The notes: generated from the letters alone by a model not told the origin. Shown: positions 27,598 to 38,292, counted from the first letter of the stretch. The stretch is DNA of 64,000 nucleotides from Thiohalomonas denitrificans (GCF_016841685.1 NZ_JAENYR010000013.1:1-64000), one strand, 5' to 3'. Made by a program: numbers and translations.

Positions 27598-28300
27598 GAA
27601 CCTAAAATATCTCAGGAACGGAAAAGAGCACATCCTATACGATGCCGATACTCCTGACCAAGTAGATGGGGCGTTCTTTGAGCCGGAGGTGTGGCAACGG
27701 CGCAACGATCTGATTGGCACCGCCCAGGGCCGCGGTGCGGCGATGTTTGTCCGCGGCGACGGCGGAGAGTATGTGTTGCGGCACTACCGTCGGGGTGGGG
27801 CGCCGGCCAAAATCTCCCACGATTGCTATTTCTGGTTCGGTCTGGGACGAACCCGCGCATGGCGCGAATGGCACCTGCTGGTGACGCTGCACCGTCGCGC
27901 CCTGCCCGCGCCGCGCCCTGTTGCCGTCCGGGTGGTTCGCGGAGGCCTCTGCTACCGGGCGGATATCGTCACTGCCCGCATTCCGGGGTGCTCGCTCGGC
28001 CAGCTTCTGCGTCATGAGGAGGTATCCCCCGAGACATGGAGGGCCGTGGGTCTCTGTATCCGCAGGTTTCACGACGCGGGCGTTTACCATGCCGACCTCA
28101 ATGCGAATAATATTTTGGTGGGGGAGAGCGGCGAGGTCTTTCTGGTTGACTTCGACAGGGGGCGGTTCCGTCCATCCGGGGGATGGCAGCAGGGCAACCT
28201 GGAGCGTCTGCAACGCTCGCTACGTAAGCTCTCGAACCTTGATGTGCGCTTCACCTACAGCGAATGCGACTGGGAGCACCTGCTGGTCGGCTATCGCTGA
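27596..28300 (+). CDS. kdkA: 3-deoxy-D-manno-octulosonic acid (Kdo) kinase
   Basis: This 234-aa protein belongs to the KdkA/InaA lipopolysaccharide kinase group, which phosphorylates Kdo of the inner core using ATP. Features are IGTAQGRGAAMF and LRHYRRGGAPAKI in the first third. The kinase active site is YHADLNANNILV near residue 165, followed by VFLVDFDRGRFR. The arrangement matches Haemophilus KdkA as I remember it. It starts with ATG at 27596 and is head to head with the WaaC-like gene with no gap; waaA follows in the opposite direction. Confidence 0.88.
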   Translation: MNLKYLRNGKEHILYDADTPDQVDGAFFEPEVWQRRNDLIGTAQGRGAAMFVRGDGGEYVLRHYRRGGAPAKISHDCYFWFGLGRTRAWREWHLLVTLHRRALPAPRPVAVRVVRGGLCYRADIVTARIPGCSLGQLLRHEEVSPETWRAVGLCIRRFHDAGVYHADLNANNILVGESGEVFLVDFDRGRFRPSGGWQQGNLERLQRSLRKLSNLDVRFTYSECDWEHLLVGYR

Positions 28301-28372
28301 ACCGTGGGTGGGCCTGGGCGAAAGGCCTTTCACTGCAGAGGCAGGGAGCTTAGGAAGAGTATAAACACCTAC

Positions 28373-29668
28373 TTACGTCGCTCTTTCAAAGTATGGGCTG
28401 TCCTGCCTCCGGAATACCTCGGGCAGACACGCTTCCAGTTCGTTCAGGTAGCGCTCGGCGATATCGCGCCTCTCCTGCACGGTGCGTCGCGCGGCCTCTC
28501 CCATGAGCTGGCGAATCGCCGGTTCTTGCAGGAGCCGGCGGAAAGCCTCGGCGAGTTCCCCCTCGGACGCCACTTGGCATACCGCCTCCTGTTCCTTCAG
28601 CAGTGCGGTTTCCGGCTGAAAATTTTCCATATGGGGCCCGACGATCACCGCCTTCCCCTGAGCTGCCGGTTCGAGCAGGTTCTGCCCGCCTTTGGGGACC
28701 AGAGAGCCCCCCATGAACACCAGAACGGCACCCGCGATGAAGCGCTCCAGCTCCCCAAAGGTGTCGGCGATGTAGATTTCCGTGTCCACGCCGATCTTCT
28801 CGCCTCGGCTGCGCACGGCCAGGCGCGACCCTTTCAAGTCGCGCAGGATGGTGGCCAGCCGTTTCGGATGGCGGGGTACGATTACCAGCAGGTGATCGTC
28901 CCGGCCGGCGTTTCGCCAGGCGCGGACCACCGCCTTTTCCTCTCCGTCGCGGGTGGAAGCCGCGACAGCGTAGGGGCGACCGAGTTCGATGGGCGTGATC
29001 GGCCGATCGGGCTCAAGCGCTGCGAATTTGATATTGCCTACGTTCCGGGCCGTCTCAGGGCGAGCTCCGAGCCGGATATAGTTGAGACGATCGCTTTCCG
29101 AGCGCGCGAGCACGCACGCCGTCCGGGCGAGGCACTGTCCATAGAGGCGACGGAACCAGGCGGCAGCGTCCAGGGTACGCAGCGAGAGTCGACCGTTGAC
29201 GATGGCCAGCGGAATGTCCGCCTCGGAGCATGCCTTGAACAGGCAGGGCCATAATTCGGTTTCCATGATCAGGCCGCATCTTGGCCGGAAGCGCCTCAGG
29301 AAGGCGGACACGGCCCGCGGGCGATCAAGCGGCAAATAAGCGTGTCTCACCGAGGCCGGTAGCCGGTCGCGAACCGCCCTTGCTCCGCTGGGCGTCACGG
29401 TGGTGACCAGCAGCTGCTGGTCTGGATACTGTAGAGATAGGTGCTTGACTAGCGGTGCCGCGGCGTGGACTTCCCCCACCGAGGCGGCATGCAGCCAGAC
29501 GTCTGCCGGCTCTCCTGGTCGATAACGGCCAAACCGTTCGCGCCAATATCGGCCATCCCGGTTCTGCAAGGCCTGCCATGCGGTGTAGGCGGCAAGCAGT
29601 GGCATCAGCGCCGTGAACAGGACCCGGTATCGGAGCCAATCGCCACGCTCGGCCTTCGTGACCTTCAT
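28373..29668 (-). CDS. waaA: Kdo transferase (WaaA)
   Basis: WaaA transfers Kdo from CMP-Kdo to lipid IVA at the inner membrane. The protein is 431 aa from the ATG at 29668 (MKVTKAERGDWLRYRVLFTA). It has an N-terminal membrane-associated helix, WLHAASVGEVHAAAPL, the catalytic-glutamate motif CGLIMETELWP, and GGSLVPKGGQNLLEPAAQGKAV in the donor domain. Its start overlaps the stop of the lpxL-like gene by 4 bp, so the two lipid A/core genes are coupled. Confidence 0.94.
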   Translation of the reverse strand: MKVTKAERGDWLRYRVLFTALMPLLAAYTAWQALQNRDGRYWRERFGRYRPGEPADVWLHAASVGEVHAAAPLVKHLSLQYPDQQLLVTTVTPSGARAVRDRLPASVRHAYLPLDRPRAVSAFLRRFRPRCGLIMETELWPCLFKACSEADIPLAIVNGRLSLRTLDAAAWFRRLYGQCLARTACVLARSESDRLNYIRLGARPETARNVGNIKFAALEPDRPITPIELGRPYAVAASTRDGEEKAVVRAWRNAGRDDHLLVIVPRHPKRLATILRDLKGSRLAVRSRGEKIGVDTEIYIADTFGELERFIAGAVLVFMGGSLVPKGGQNLLEPAAQGKAVIVGPHMENFQPETALLKEQEAVCQVASEGELAEAFRRLLQEPAIRQLMGEAARRTVQERRDIAERYLNELEACLPEVFRRQDSPYFERAT

Positions 29669-30585
29669 GAATAGACGCGCTTTTCGCCTTCCGGCATCGT
29701 GCGAAAGCGGCGGTGTAGCCACAGATACTGGTCGGGGGCTTTTCTCACCTGCTGCTCGATGAGCTGACTGATGCGGGCGGTATCGGCCTGATCATCCCCG
29801 GATGGGAAGTCGTCCAGCGCGGGGAGAAGCGTAAGATCGTAACCGCTGCCGTCCTCGCGACGAAACGGGAAAAAGGGCACGACGGCCGCTCCGGTGATGG
29901 CGGCAAACCGCGAGGTTGCGGTAACCGTCGCCGTCGGAACGCCAAAAAATGGTACGAACACGGCGTTCTTGCGACCGAAATCCTGGTCGGGCGCGTACCA
30001 GCAGGCCCGGTGCTCTTTCAGGCCGCGAATCATGCCTCGCACATCATGGCGCTGGATCGCCCGTCGGTAGTGACGCTCGCGCGAGCGTTTCAATACGGCC
30101 TCGAAGAGCGGGTTCCGCTGCCGTTTGTACATGACCTGAAACGGCTGATGAAAAGAGAGTAGTCGCCCGCCGATTTCCAGGCAGGTGATATGGGCGGACA
30201 ACAGAATGACACCGTTGCCCCGTGCCATCGCCGCCTCCAGATGCTCCAATCCCTCCATATGGCCGAGGGGTTCGAGCCGCTTCCGGTCCCCCCACCAGGA
30301 GAGTCCGCTCTCGAAAATCGATATCCCTCCGGAACGAAACACCCGTTGCACGAGACGCTCTCTTTCTGCCCCGTCGAGTTCCGGGAAGGCGAGTTCAAGG
30401 TTGGTGCGGGCGATCCGCCGCCGTGAAGGCAGGAGCCGATAGAGGAGCGCACCGAGTCCCGCCCCCAGCTTCACTTGCCAGCGATAGGGCAGGGCCACGC
30501 AGGTGCGCAAAAAACCCAGCGCCAGCCACATCGGCCAGTGTCGGGGGGAGAGAAAGCGGATCGGGTGGATGTCTTTATCGGACAT
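29665..30585 (-). CDS. lpxL: Lipid A acyltransferase, LpxL/HtrB family
   Basis: This is a 306-aa late acyltransferase of lipid A synthesis. The N-terminus has a membrane helix (WPMWLALGFLRTCVAL). The catalytic HX4E motif is in SAHITCLEIGG near residues 130-141, and the region KRQRNPLFEAVLKRSRER with ACWYAPDQDFGRKNAVFVPF is typical of the family. LpxL and LpxM types cannot be separated securely by eye. It is upstream of and coupled to waaA. Confidence 0.9.
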   Translation of the reverse strand: MSDKDIHPIRFLSPRHWPMWLALGFLRTCVALPYRWQVKLGAGLGALLYRLLPSRRRIARTNLELAFPELDGAERERLVQRVFRSGGISIFESGLSWWGDRKRLEPLGHMEGLEHLEAAMARGNGVILLSAHITCLEIGGRLLSFHQPFQVMYKRQRNPLFEAVLKRSRERHYRRAIQRHDVRGMIRGLKEHRACWYAPDQDFGRKNAVFVPFFGVPTATVTATSRFAAITGAAVVPFFPFRREDGSGYDLTLLPALDDFPSGDDQADTARISQLIEQQVRKAPDQYLWLHRRFRTMPEGEKRVYS

Positions 30586-30602
30586 TGGCGGCAGGCCGGC
30601 AG

Positions 30603-30690
30603 CGAGTAATTAGTAGCGAGTAGCTAGTGGCTGGTAGCGAGATGGCTGGCCGGTTACCCGTGCGGCTACTCCTCGCAACTCGTAACTCGT
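30603..30690. repeat. Short-period repeats TAGCGAGTA / ACTCGTAACTCG
   Basis: This is a stretch of degenerate short copies (GTAGCGAGTAGCTAGTGG..., then the complement-like CTCGCAACTCGTAACTCG). The two halves can pair as a long imperfect hairpin. It lies between lpxL and the MITE-like element. Confidence 0.5.
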
Positions 30691-30694
30691 CACT

Positions 30695-30858
30695 AGGAGC
30701 CTGTCCGAGAATAGCGACCGTCATGAGGGCAAGACTGATTGAGTCAGATTTTTCGGTCATTTGAGGCGAATAGTGGTTCTATTTAAACGAAAATGAGCGG
30801 GAAATCTGGCCAATCAGGCTTGGCCGCAATAGGTCAGGCTATTCTCGGATAGGCTCCT
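30695..30858. mobile_element. Complete MITE-like element, about 164 bp, CTAG at both junctions
   Basis: The left end is AGGAGCCTGTCCGAGAATAG and the right end CTATTCTCGGATAGGCTCCT, about 20-bp terminal inverted repeats with one mismatch. The tetranucleotide CTAG overlaps both junctions (30693-30696 and 30857-30860), suggesting target-site choice at CTAG. The inside is AT-richer and non-coding, with GAAATCTGGCC and GATTTTTCGG segments shared with 40464-40540 and, inverted, with 52537-52683. No transposase is in the window. Confidence 0.85.
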
Positions 30859-31381
30859 AGACACGCTGCCCGCGTCGGGATGCCATGGCTTTTCCGAGCC
30901 TCTTCAGCTGATCGGTGCTGAGCAGGTGTTGGGCGATGTCGAGAATATCCTCGTTTTCCGCGGCGATATGGTCACGGTAGGCGCTGTTGAATTCGTTGAC
31001 ATGCACCTCGAAGAGGTCCAGATCGTCCAACCGGCCCAGCCGCTCGAGTTCCGGTGCCAGTTGCTGCCAGGCCGCATCCATGCGCTCGTGGTCCTGCTTC
31101 ATGCGGTGTACCGAGTCGGCGAGCTTGAGCGAAACCTGGGAAAGGAGCGGAAACAGATCCTTCTCTTCGTCTTCGTGGTGATGTTTGCCGGCGGTGCTGA
31201 AATAGCGATGCACTTTCCCGGCCGCCTTGCGGGCATCGGCATCGACGCCTTTGTCCCGGAGGCGGGCGACCAGCCGCTCCAGGGTTTCGCAGTGACTCAG
31301 AATGCGATCGTGACAAGCGCGCAACAGACCCAGTGGATCATTGAAGTCAGGGGCGGCGGAGGGGAACGGGGATTCGCTCAT
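30857..31381 (-). CDS. Hemerythrin HHE domain protein
   Basis: This 174-aa cytoplasmic protein has the HHE cation-binding four-helix bundle: ACHDRILSHCETLERL, GKHHHEDEEKDLFPLL, MKQDHERMDAAWQQL and YRDHIAAENEDILDIA. Its His/Glu residues fit a di-iron site binding oxygen, nitric oxide or iron. The stop codon TAG at 30859-30857 falls in the CTAG junction of the adjacent MITE-like element. The element therefore supplied, or exactly preserved, the end of this gene. Confidence 0.9.
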   Translation of the reverse strand: MSESPFPSAAPDFNDPLGLLRACHDRILSHCETLERLVARLRDKGVDADARKAAGKVHRYFSTAGKHHHEDEEKDLFPLLSQVSLKLADSVHRMKQDHERMDAAWQQLAPELERLGRLDDLDLFEVHVNEFNSAYRDHIAAENEDILDIAQHLLSTDQLKRLGKAMASRRGQRV

Positions 31382-31426
31382 GATTTTAGTCTGCTGGAGT
31401 TTTCAGATCGGAAACAGGATGGTCGG

Positions 31427-32002
31427 TTACCTGACTAGCGCGGAGACGGCCTTGAACTGTCCATGGCGGGCGTCGCGAATCCATTCGAACAGCACCGACT
31501 CGACATTGGTGACTACGACCCCTGCCTGGCGGAGGCGTTCCAGGGCATTGCGGCGGTGCGACTCGTTTCGTGAACAGACGGCATCCTCTACTACGAACAC
31601 GGCATAGCCGTCGGCCTGGAGCTCCAATGCGGTCTGCAGCACACATACATGAGCCTCCATTCCGGCAAGAATCACCTGTCGTTTGCCGTTGCGGTTCAGG
31701 GCCTCCGAAAAGGCAGGCTCGCCGCTGCAGGCAAAGCAGGTCTTCTCGACGGCCTCGAGTGTCTTGGGAAAATGCCAGGCGACCTCCTCCTCTGTGGGGC
31801 CGAGTCCCCGTGGATACTGTTCGCTGGCAATCAGCGGGACGTCCAGAAGGCCCGCGGCCTGTATCAGTATCCCGGCATTGCGCATGACCCGGACCCGGTC
31901 TTCGGCCTGCATCGCACCGGCCAGGCGGGTCTGGATGTCCACCACCACGAGCTGGCTCTCGGCGGAATCGCAAAGACGATTCTGAAGGGCGGGTCTGGTC
32001 AT
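31427..32002 (-). CDS. Isochorismatase-family cysteine hydrolase (YcaC-like)
   Basis: This is a 191-aa alpha/beta hydrolase of the isochorismatase superfamily. The expected catalytic triad is visible: D in LVVVDIQTRLA near residue 23, K in HFPKTLEAVEKT and C in AGMEAHVCVLQTALEL. The substrate is unknown; family members act on amides or N-carbamoyl compounds. The ATG at 32002 is used rather than the GTG two codons upstream. It lies 19 bp downstream of tolC on the same strand and could be co-transcribed. Confidence 0.88.
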   Translation of the reverse strand: MTRPALQNRLCDSAESQLVVVDIQTRLAGAMQAEDRVRVMRNAGILIQAAGLLDVPLIASEQYPRGLGPTEEEVAWHFPKTLEAVEKTCFACSGEPAFSEALNRNGKRQVILAGMEAHVCVLQTALELQADGYAVFVVEDAVCSRNESHRRNALERLRQAGVVVTNVESVLFEWIRDARHGQFKAVSALVR

Positions 32003-32021
32003 CGGCACAGGGTTCCCTTGT

Positions 32022-33347
32022 TTACAGCGCCAGCCACTCGTTGATCGCCTTGATGTCCTCGGGAATCAGGGTGCCGGCCGCCTGTTTCAGGTTCAGGGTC
32101 GACAGGATGTAGTCGTAGCGGGACTGGGCGTAGTCGCGTTTGGCGCGGAACAGTTCGCGCTGGCCATTGAGCACGTCCACCGCCGTTCGGGTGCCTACCT
32201 CGAACCCGGCCTGGGTGGCCTCAAGGGCCGTTTGGGCCGACTCGACCGCCTGTTCTCGCGCCCTTACCTGACTGATGCCCGCCACCACGTTCAGGTAGGC
32301 CTGACGGGTCTGGCTGATCGTCGATCGGCGCTGCTGTTCGAGTTGTTGGCGTGCCTGGTTGTAGAGTGCGTGTGCCTCGCGGACCCGGGATGAAGTGAAA
32401 CCACCCTGATAGAGTGGCACCGAGAGCTGCAGGCTAATGGTGTTGCTCTCTTCATCTCTGCCGAAAAGCGGGGCATCGGTGTTGTCGGAACGACTGTGCT
32501 GCGCTTCGAGATCCACGGTCGGATAGTATCCGGCCCGCTGGTTGCGGATCTCCTGGTCGGCCACCTTGGTTGCGGCGGCGGCGGCGAGGAGTTCCAGGTT
32601 GCGGTCGGTCGCAGTTTCCACCCACGCATCGATGTCGGTGGGCTCGGGCGCCACCAATGGAATGTCATCCTGCAGGGGTGCCAGTGACTCGAAGGAGAGG
32701 CCGGTAATCTCCCGCAGTGCCTCCTGCGCCACGTCCAGCTGATTCCGGGCGCCGATCTCCTGGGCCACCGCTGCGTCATAGCCGGCGCGGGCCTCGTGCA
32801 CATCGGTGATGGCCGAAAGCCCGACCTCGAAGCGCTGCTCCGTCTGGCGCAGCTGCTGTTGGGTCGCCCTCTGCTCTGCCCGGGCAAACTCCAGGGCATC
32901 GCGGGCGGCCAACACATTGAAATAGGCCTGGGAGACACGAAGCGCAAGGCCCTGCTGGGCACTTCCGTACTGGGCTTCGGCCTGCCGGATGAGGCTGTCG
33001 GATTGCTGGTACTGAATCCAGGAGCCGTAGCGGAACAGTGCCTGGCTGAGGGTCAGCGAATAGCTGGTGGAGTTATAGTCCGTGCTACCGGTATCACCGA
33101 CGTTACTCTCCAGGATTTCGGAGTCGATGCGTGACAAGTTGGCGCCTGCATTGACCTGCGGCAGAAGCGCGGCGCGACTCTGCGGTCTGACCTCCCTGGC
33201 TGCCTGGAAGCCCGCCGCGGCGGCAGCCAGTTGCGGATCGCTTTCGGTGGCGATCTGGTAGACCTGCCACAGGTCGGTGCCTGGCGCCGGTGTGGCCGCT
33301 GCCAACAGACCGAGCACGGAGAGGGCCTTGAGAAGGGGCTTCTTCAT
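32022..33347 (-). CDS. tolC: TolC family outer membrane channel protein
   Basis: This is a 441-aa outer-membrane efflux protein, the exit duct for type I secretion and RND/MFS pumps. It has a signal peptide (MKKPLLKALSVLGLLAAATPAPG) and long alpha-helical coiled-coil stretches. The two structural repeats of the family show YSLTLSQALFRYGSW in the first half and ISLQLSVPLYQGGFTSSRV in the second. GTRTAVDVLNGQRELFRAKRDYAQSRYDYI, the TolC-specific C-terminal region, is also present. The pcm-like gene lies upstream on the same strand. Confidence 0.95.
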   Translation of the reverse strand: MKKPLLKALSVLGLLAAATPAPGTDLWQVYQIATESDPQLAAAAAGFQAAREVRPQSRAALLPQVNAGANLSRIDSEILESNVGDTGSTDYNSTSYSLTLSQALFRYGSWIQYQQSDSLIRQAEAQYGSAQQGLALRVSQAYFNVLAARDALEFARAEQRATQQQLRQTEQRFEVGLSAITDVHEARAGYDAAVAQEIGARNQLDVAQEALREITGLSFESLAPLQDDIPLVAPEPTDIDAWVETATDRNLELLAAAAATKVADQEIRNQRAGYYPTVDLEAQHSRSDNTDAPLFGRDEESNTISLQLSVPLYQGGFTSSRVREAHALYNQARQQLEQQRRSTISQTRQAYLNVVAGISQVRAREQAVESAQTALEATQAGFEVGTRTAVDVLNGQRELFRAKRDYAQSRYDYILSTLNLKQAAGTLIPEDIKAINEWLAL

Positions 33348-33545
33348 TTTGATACCTGCTGTGAAATCCTGTCGGGCAAAAGTAAACAGGCGCGCGGCGA
33401 CAAGGCGCCGTAAAGGCGTATAGGATGAGGCTCAATTGGGCCTGAATCAACACTCTGCTGAGTCGGGATCCCCTTCGATTGTAGCTTGGGACCGCACAGG
33501 TCACCTAGCCAAACCCCAACGCCGACCTGTTCGGGAAACAGCACA

Positions 33546-34208
33546 CTAGAGAACAAAATGGTGGCTTTCGGGCGCATTGGCCAACGGCGGTACCACGGTC
33601 TCGAACAGTGCCTCCTTCTGCCAGTCGTCTCTTCCGAGCCGAGTGATCAGGCAGGCCTCCATGACCGGTTCGCGGCCGATCACCGCAAACATTCGTCCAC
33701 CGATATTGAGATCTTTGCGGATATCCCCGGTCAACTCCGGCAGCGAGCCGGTGACGGCAATAATGTCGAACGTGCCGCGTCGGCCCCAGCCCCGGGCCGC
33801 GTCTCCGGTGTCCAGCGTTACGTCGTCGATACCGTGGGAAGCGAACCGTGTACCGGCGGACTCGACGAAGTCGGCGTGAAGGTCGACGCTGAACACGTGC
33901 TGGCCGAGCCTGGCCAACAGGGCGGTTACGTACCCGCTTCCGGTTCCGATCTCGAGGATGGTGTCGGCGGGATGGACATTCAGGGCCTGAAGCATCCTCG
34001 CTTCCACTTTGGGCTGCATCATCGCCTCGCCATGTCCCAGGGGAACTGCCATATCGTTAAAGGCGAGAGAGCGGAGGGCCTGAGGGACGAAGTCCTCCCG
34101 GGGAACCTCGAGCATGAGGTCGAGTACGCGCTCGTCAAACACGTCCCACGTACGAATCTGTTGCTCGACCATATTATGGCGGGCGCGCTCGAAATTCAGT
34201 TTGTCCAT
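33546..34208 (-). CDS. Protein-L-isoaspartate O-methyltransferase family protein
   Basis: This 220-aa SAM-dependent methyltransferase is of the PCMT family, which starts repair of isoaspartyl residues. It has RHNMVEQQIRTWDVFDERVL at the start, VPREDFVPQALRSLAFND, the family loop GEAMMQPKVEARMLQAL and the SAM motif ILEIGTGSGYVTALLA. The classic SQP loop reads MMQP, as in the tolC-linked PCMT-like group. It precedes tolC by about 200 bp, a common pairing. Confidence 0.88.
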   Translation of the reverse strand: MDKLNFERARHNMVEQQIRTWDVFDERVLDLMLEVPREDFVPQALRSLAFNDMAVPLGHGEAMMQPKVEARMLQALNVHPADTILEIGTGSGYVTALLARLGQHVFSVDLHADFVESAGTRFASHGIDDVTLDTGDAARGWGRRGTFDIIAVTGSLPELTGDIRKDLNIGGRMFAVIGREPVMEACLITRLGRDDWQKEALFETVVPPLANAPESHHFVL

Positions 34209-34362
34209 GGGGCATGTACCTGTTTACGTTAATAAAACTCGGCAAAGAGTAAGCGCTTTGGGCCCGCCAGGCAAGGTGGTCCGTCGGGGTTCGCACTGCG
34301 AGGTACAGAGCCCGCTTCGGTGAGTAGACTCTGCGGTGAGTCCGGTGAGGTAATAGCTTACC

Positions 34363-34389
34363 TTGAAACACGGGTAAGCTTCATATACC
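34363..34389 (+). promoter_or_regulatory. Possible promoter of the thiC transcript
   Basis: TTGAAA at 34363-34368 and TATACC at 34384-34389 are 15 bp apart, placing transcription start just before the TPP riboswitch. The -35 box is the loop of a perfect 8-bp hairpin (AGCTTACC / GGTAAGCT, 34355-34380), which might be an operator. The spacing is short. Confidence 0.4.
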
Positions 34390-34398
34390 TTTTGGTTA

Positions 34399-36448
<2,050 letters not shown>

Positions 36449-36457
36449 ACCGAATGA

Positions 36458-36666
36458 ACACCGCAGAGGCGCGGAGGTCGCAGAGAACAGATCATGTATT
36501 CTGTTCTCTATGCCTTTGGCGTTTGTCGACTGAAGGGCTTCGGCGGATCTTCTTGTAAGTGGCAGAGCGAACCCCATCCCCATCTGGCAATGATGGGGTT
36601 CGCAGCGCCCCCCATCCTGCGAATACTACGATTTCTTCTCTGGGTCCTCTGCGTCTCTGCGGTTTA
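36458..36666. repeat. Inverted-repeat element with CCGCAGAGGCGC-type arms
   Basis: The left arm (36458-36488, ACACCGCAGAGGCGCGGAGG...) and the right arm (36635-36666, CTCTGCGTCTCTGCGGTTTA) enclose a nested perfect 12-bp hairpin, GCGAACCCCATC / GATGGGGTTCGC (36567-36603). It fills the thiC/nitrilase gap. The right arm's TTAA end contains the stop codon of the GNAT-nitrilase gene. Confidence 0.75.
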
Positions 36667-38214
36667 ATCACGCTTTTCCGTCCAATCGACCCGATAAAGG
36701 TCCCCACGCCGGTCGCGCAGGTTGCGCACGCTGCCGTGCTCATGCAGCTCTTTTAGCGCATCCAGGTCGAGGTCTGCGATCAGGGTCATTTCCGTGTTGG
36801 GTGTCGCCTCGTCGGCGATGGCATCGTGCGGGAACGAGAAGTCCGCCGGCGTGAAGACAGCGGCCCGGGAGTACTGCAGGTCCATATTCTCCACCCGGGG
36901 CAGGTTGCCGACGCTCCCGGAGAGGACCACGTAGCATTCGTTCTCGATGGCACGGGCCTGGGCGCAGCGGCGTACTCTCAGGTAGGCACGCTTGGTATCG
37001 GTCCAGTAGGGGACGAAAAGGATCTGTAGCTGCTGGTCGGCCATGACCCGCGACAGTTCGGGAAACTCCACGTCATAGCAGATCAGGATGCCGACCCGCG
37101 CCACGTCGGTGTTGAACACGGCCAGTTGGTCCCCTCCCTGAAGACCCCACAGATCCCGTTCGTCAGGAGTTACGTGCAACTTGTACTGGCGCTCCCAGGT
37201 GCCATCTCGACGGCACAGATAGCTGACGTTCCGCAGCGTCTCGCCATCGTATTCGGGCATGCTGCCGGCAACGATGTTGACGTTGTATGCGAGCGCCAGC
37301 CGCTGCATCTCTTCCCGGATCGGATCGGTGAATTCGGCCAGATGACGAATGGCTTCGGCCGGGTTGTCCTGATTGAAGCGGGCCAGCAGCGGCCCGTTGA
37401 AGAACTCGGGAAACAGGATGAAGTCGGTCTGATAGCCGGAAACCGCATCGACGAAATACTCAATCTGTTCGAACAGTGCATCCTGGGTCTTCATCGGCCG
37501 CATCTGCCACTGTACGGCACCAATGCGCACCCGGCTCCTCGGGCCGCCGATCAGGTGTTCCTCCTCTTCGTAATCGATATTGATCCATTCCAGCAGCGTC
37601 GCGTAGGCGCCGGATGCGCGATCCTCCGGCATATAGCCGGGAATGAGCTTGCGGACGTGAAAGTCGTTGGAGAGCTGAAAGGTAAGGATCGGATCGAAAA
37701 TCTCGCGGGCCTTGACCTTGGCAACATACTCTCCGGGGGTCATCTCATCCCGGTACTTCCGGTACCCGGGAATGCGGCCGCCGGCGACGATGGCGCGCAG
37801 ATTCAGGTTGCGGCACAGCTCCTTGCGGGCATCGTACAGCCGACGTCCGAGGCGCATTCCCCGGTAGTCCGGATCCACAAAGATATCGACGCCGTAGAGG
37901 GTATCGCCGTGGGGGTCATGGGTAGTCAGATAGCCGTCGCCGGTGATCTTTTCGTAGGTGTGCCGATCACCGAACTTCTTGTAATCGACGATGACACTGA
38001 TCGCTGCGGCCACCACGCGTCCCTTGTCCTCGATGCAGATCTGGCCTTCGGGAAACTGAGCCAATTGCGCCATGAACTGCTCGCGGCTCCAGGCCCCGCC
38101 GAGGTCGGCGTAGACCCGATCCATTATGGCTCTGATATCGGGATAGTCTTCGGGGCGCGTATTGCGCAGTTTGAGCAAGTGTTCGGGAGCGTCGCTTTCG
38201 TGAGTATCGATCAC
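36664..38214 (-). CDS. GNAT acetyltransferase - carbon-nitrogen hydrolase fusion protein
   Basis: The 516-aa protein joins an N-terminal GNAT domain (residues 15-215; acetyl-CoA loop DYRGMRLGRRLYDARKEL) to a C-terminal nitrilase-superfamily domain (residues 230-510). The nitrilase triad is E270 (FPEFFNG), K345 (QYKLHVT) and C379 (LICYDVEFPE). The same two-domain layout is known in Bacillus YhcX-like proteins, whose substrate is unknown. The frame ends at a TAA within the right arm of the neighbouring repeat. It is probably cytoplasmic and monocistronic. Confidence 0.92.
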   Translation of the reverse strand: MIDTHESDAPEHLLKLRNTRPEDYPDIRAIMDRVYADLGGAWSREQFMAQLAQFPEGQICIEDKGRVVAAAISVIVDYKKFGDRHTYEKITGDGYLTTHDPHGDTLYGVDIFVDPDYRGMRLGRRLYDARKELCRNLNLRAIVAGGRIPGYRKYRDEMTPGEYVAKVKAREIFDPILTFQLSNDFHVRKLIPGYMPEDRASGAYATLLEWINIDYEEEEHLIGGPRSRVRIGAVQWQMRPMKTQDALFEQIEYFVDAVSGYQTDFILFPEFFNGPLLARFNQDNPAEAIRHLAEFTDPIREEMQRLALAYNVNIVAGSMPEYDGETLRNVSYLCRRDGTWERQYKLHVTPDERDLWGLQGGDQLAVFNTDVARVGILICYDVEFPELSRVMADQQLQILFVPYWTDTKRAYLRVRRCAQARAIENECYVVLSGSVGNLPRVENMDLQYSRAAVFTPADFSFPHDAIADEATPNTEMTLIADLDLDALKELHEHGSVRNLRDRRGDLYRVDWTEKRD

Positions 38215-38269
38215 CGCCTGGGGCTCCTTGCGGATGGTTCGGGAAGAGTGTCTGTGAGACCGGCGTTTC

Positions 38270-38292
38270 CAGGCACAAAGGACGCAAAGAAA
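38270..38292. repeat. Single arm of the CGCAAAG-type repeat
   Basis: CAGGCACAAAGGACGCAAAGAAA resembles the arms at 8665 and 10025 but no partner arm is seen nearby. It lies just upstream of the GNAT-nitrilase start. Confidence 0.5.
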
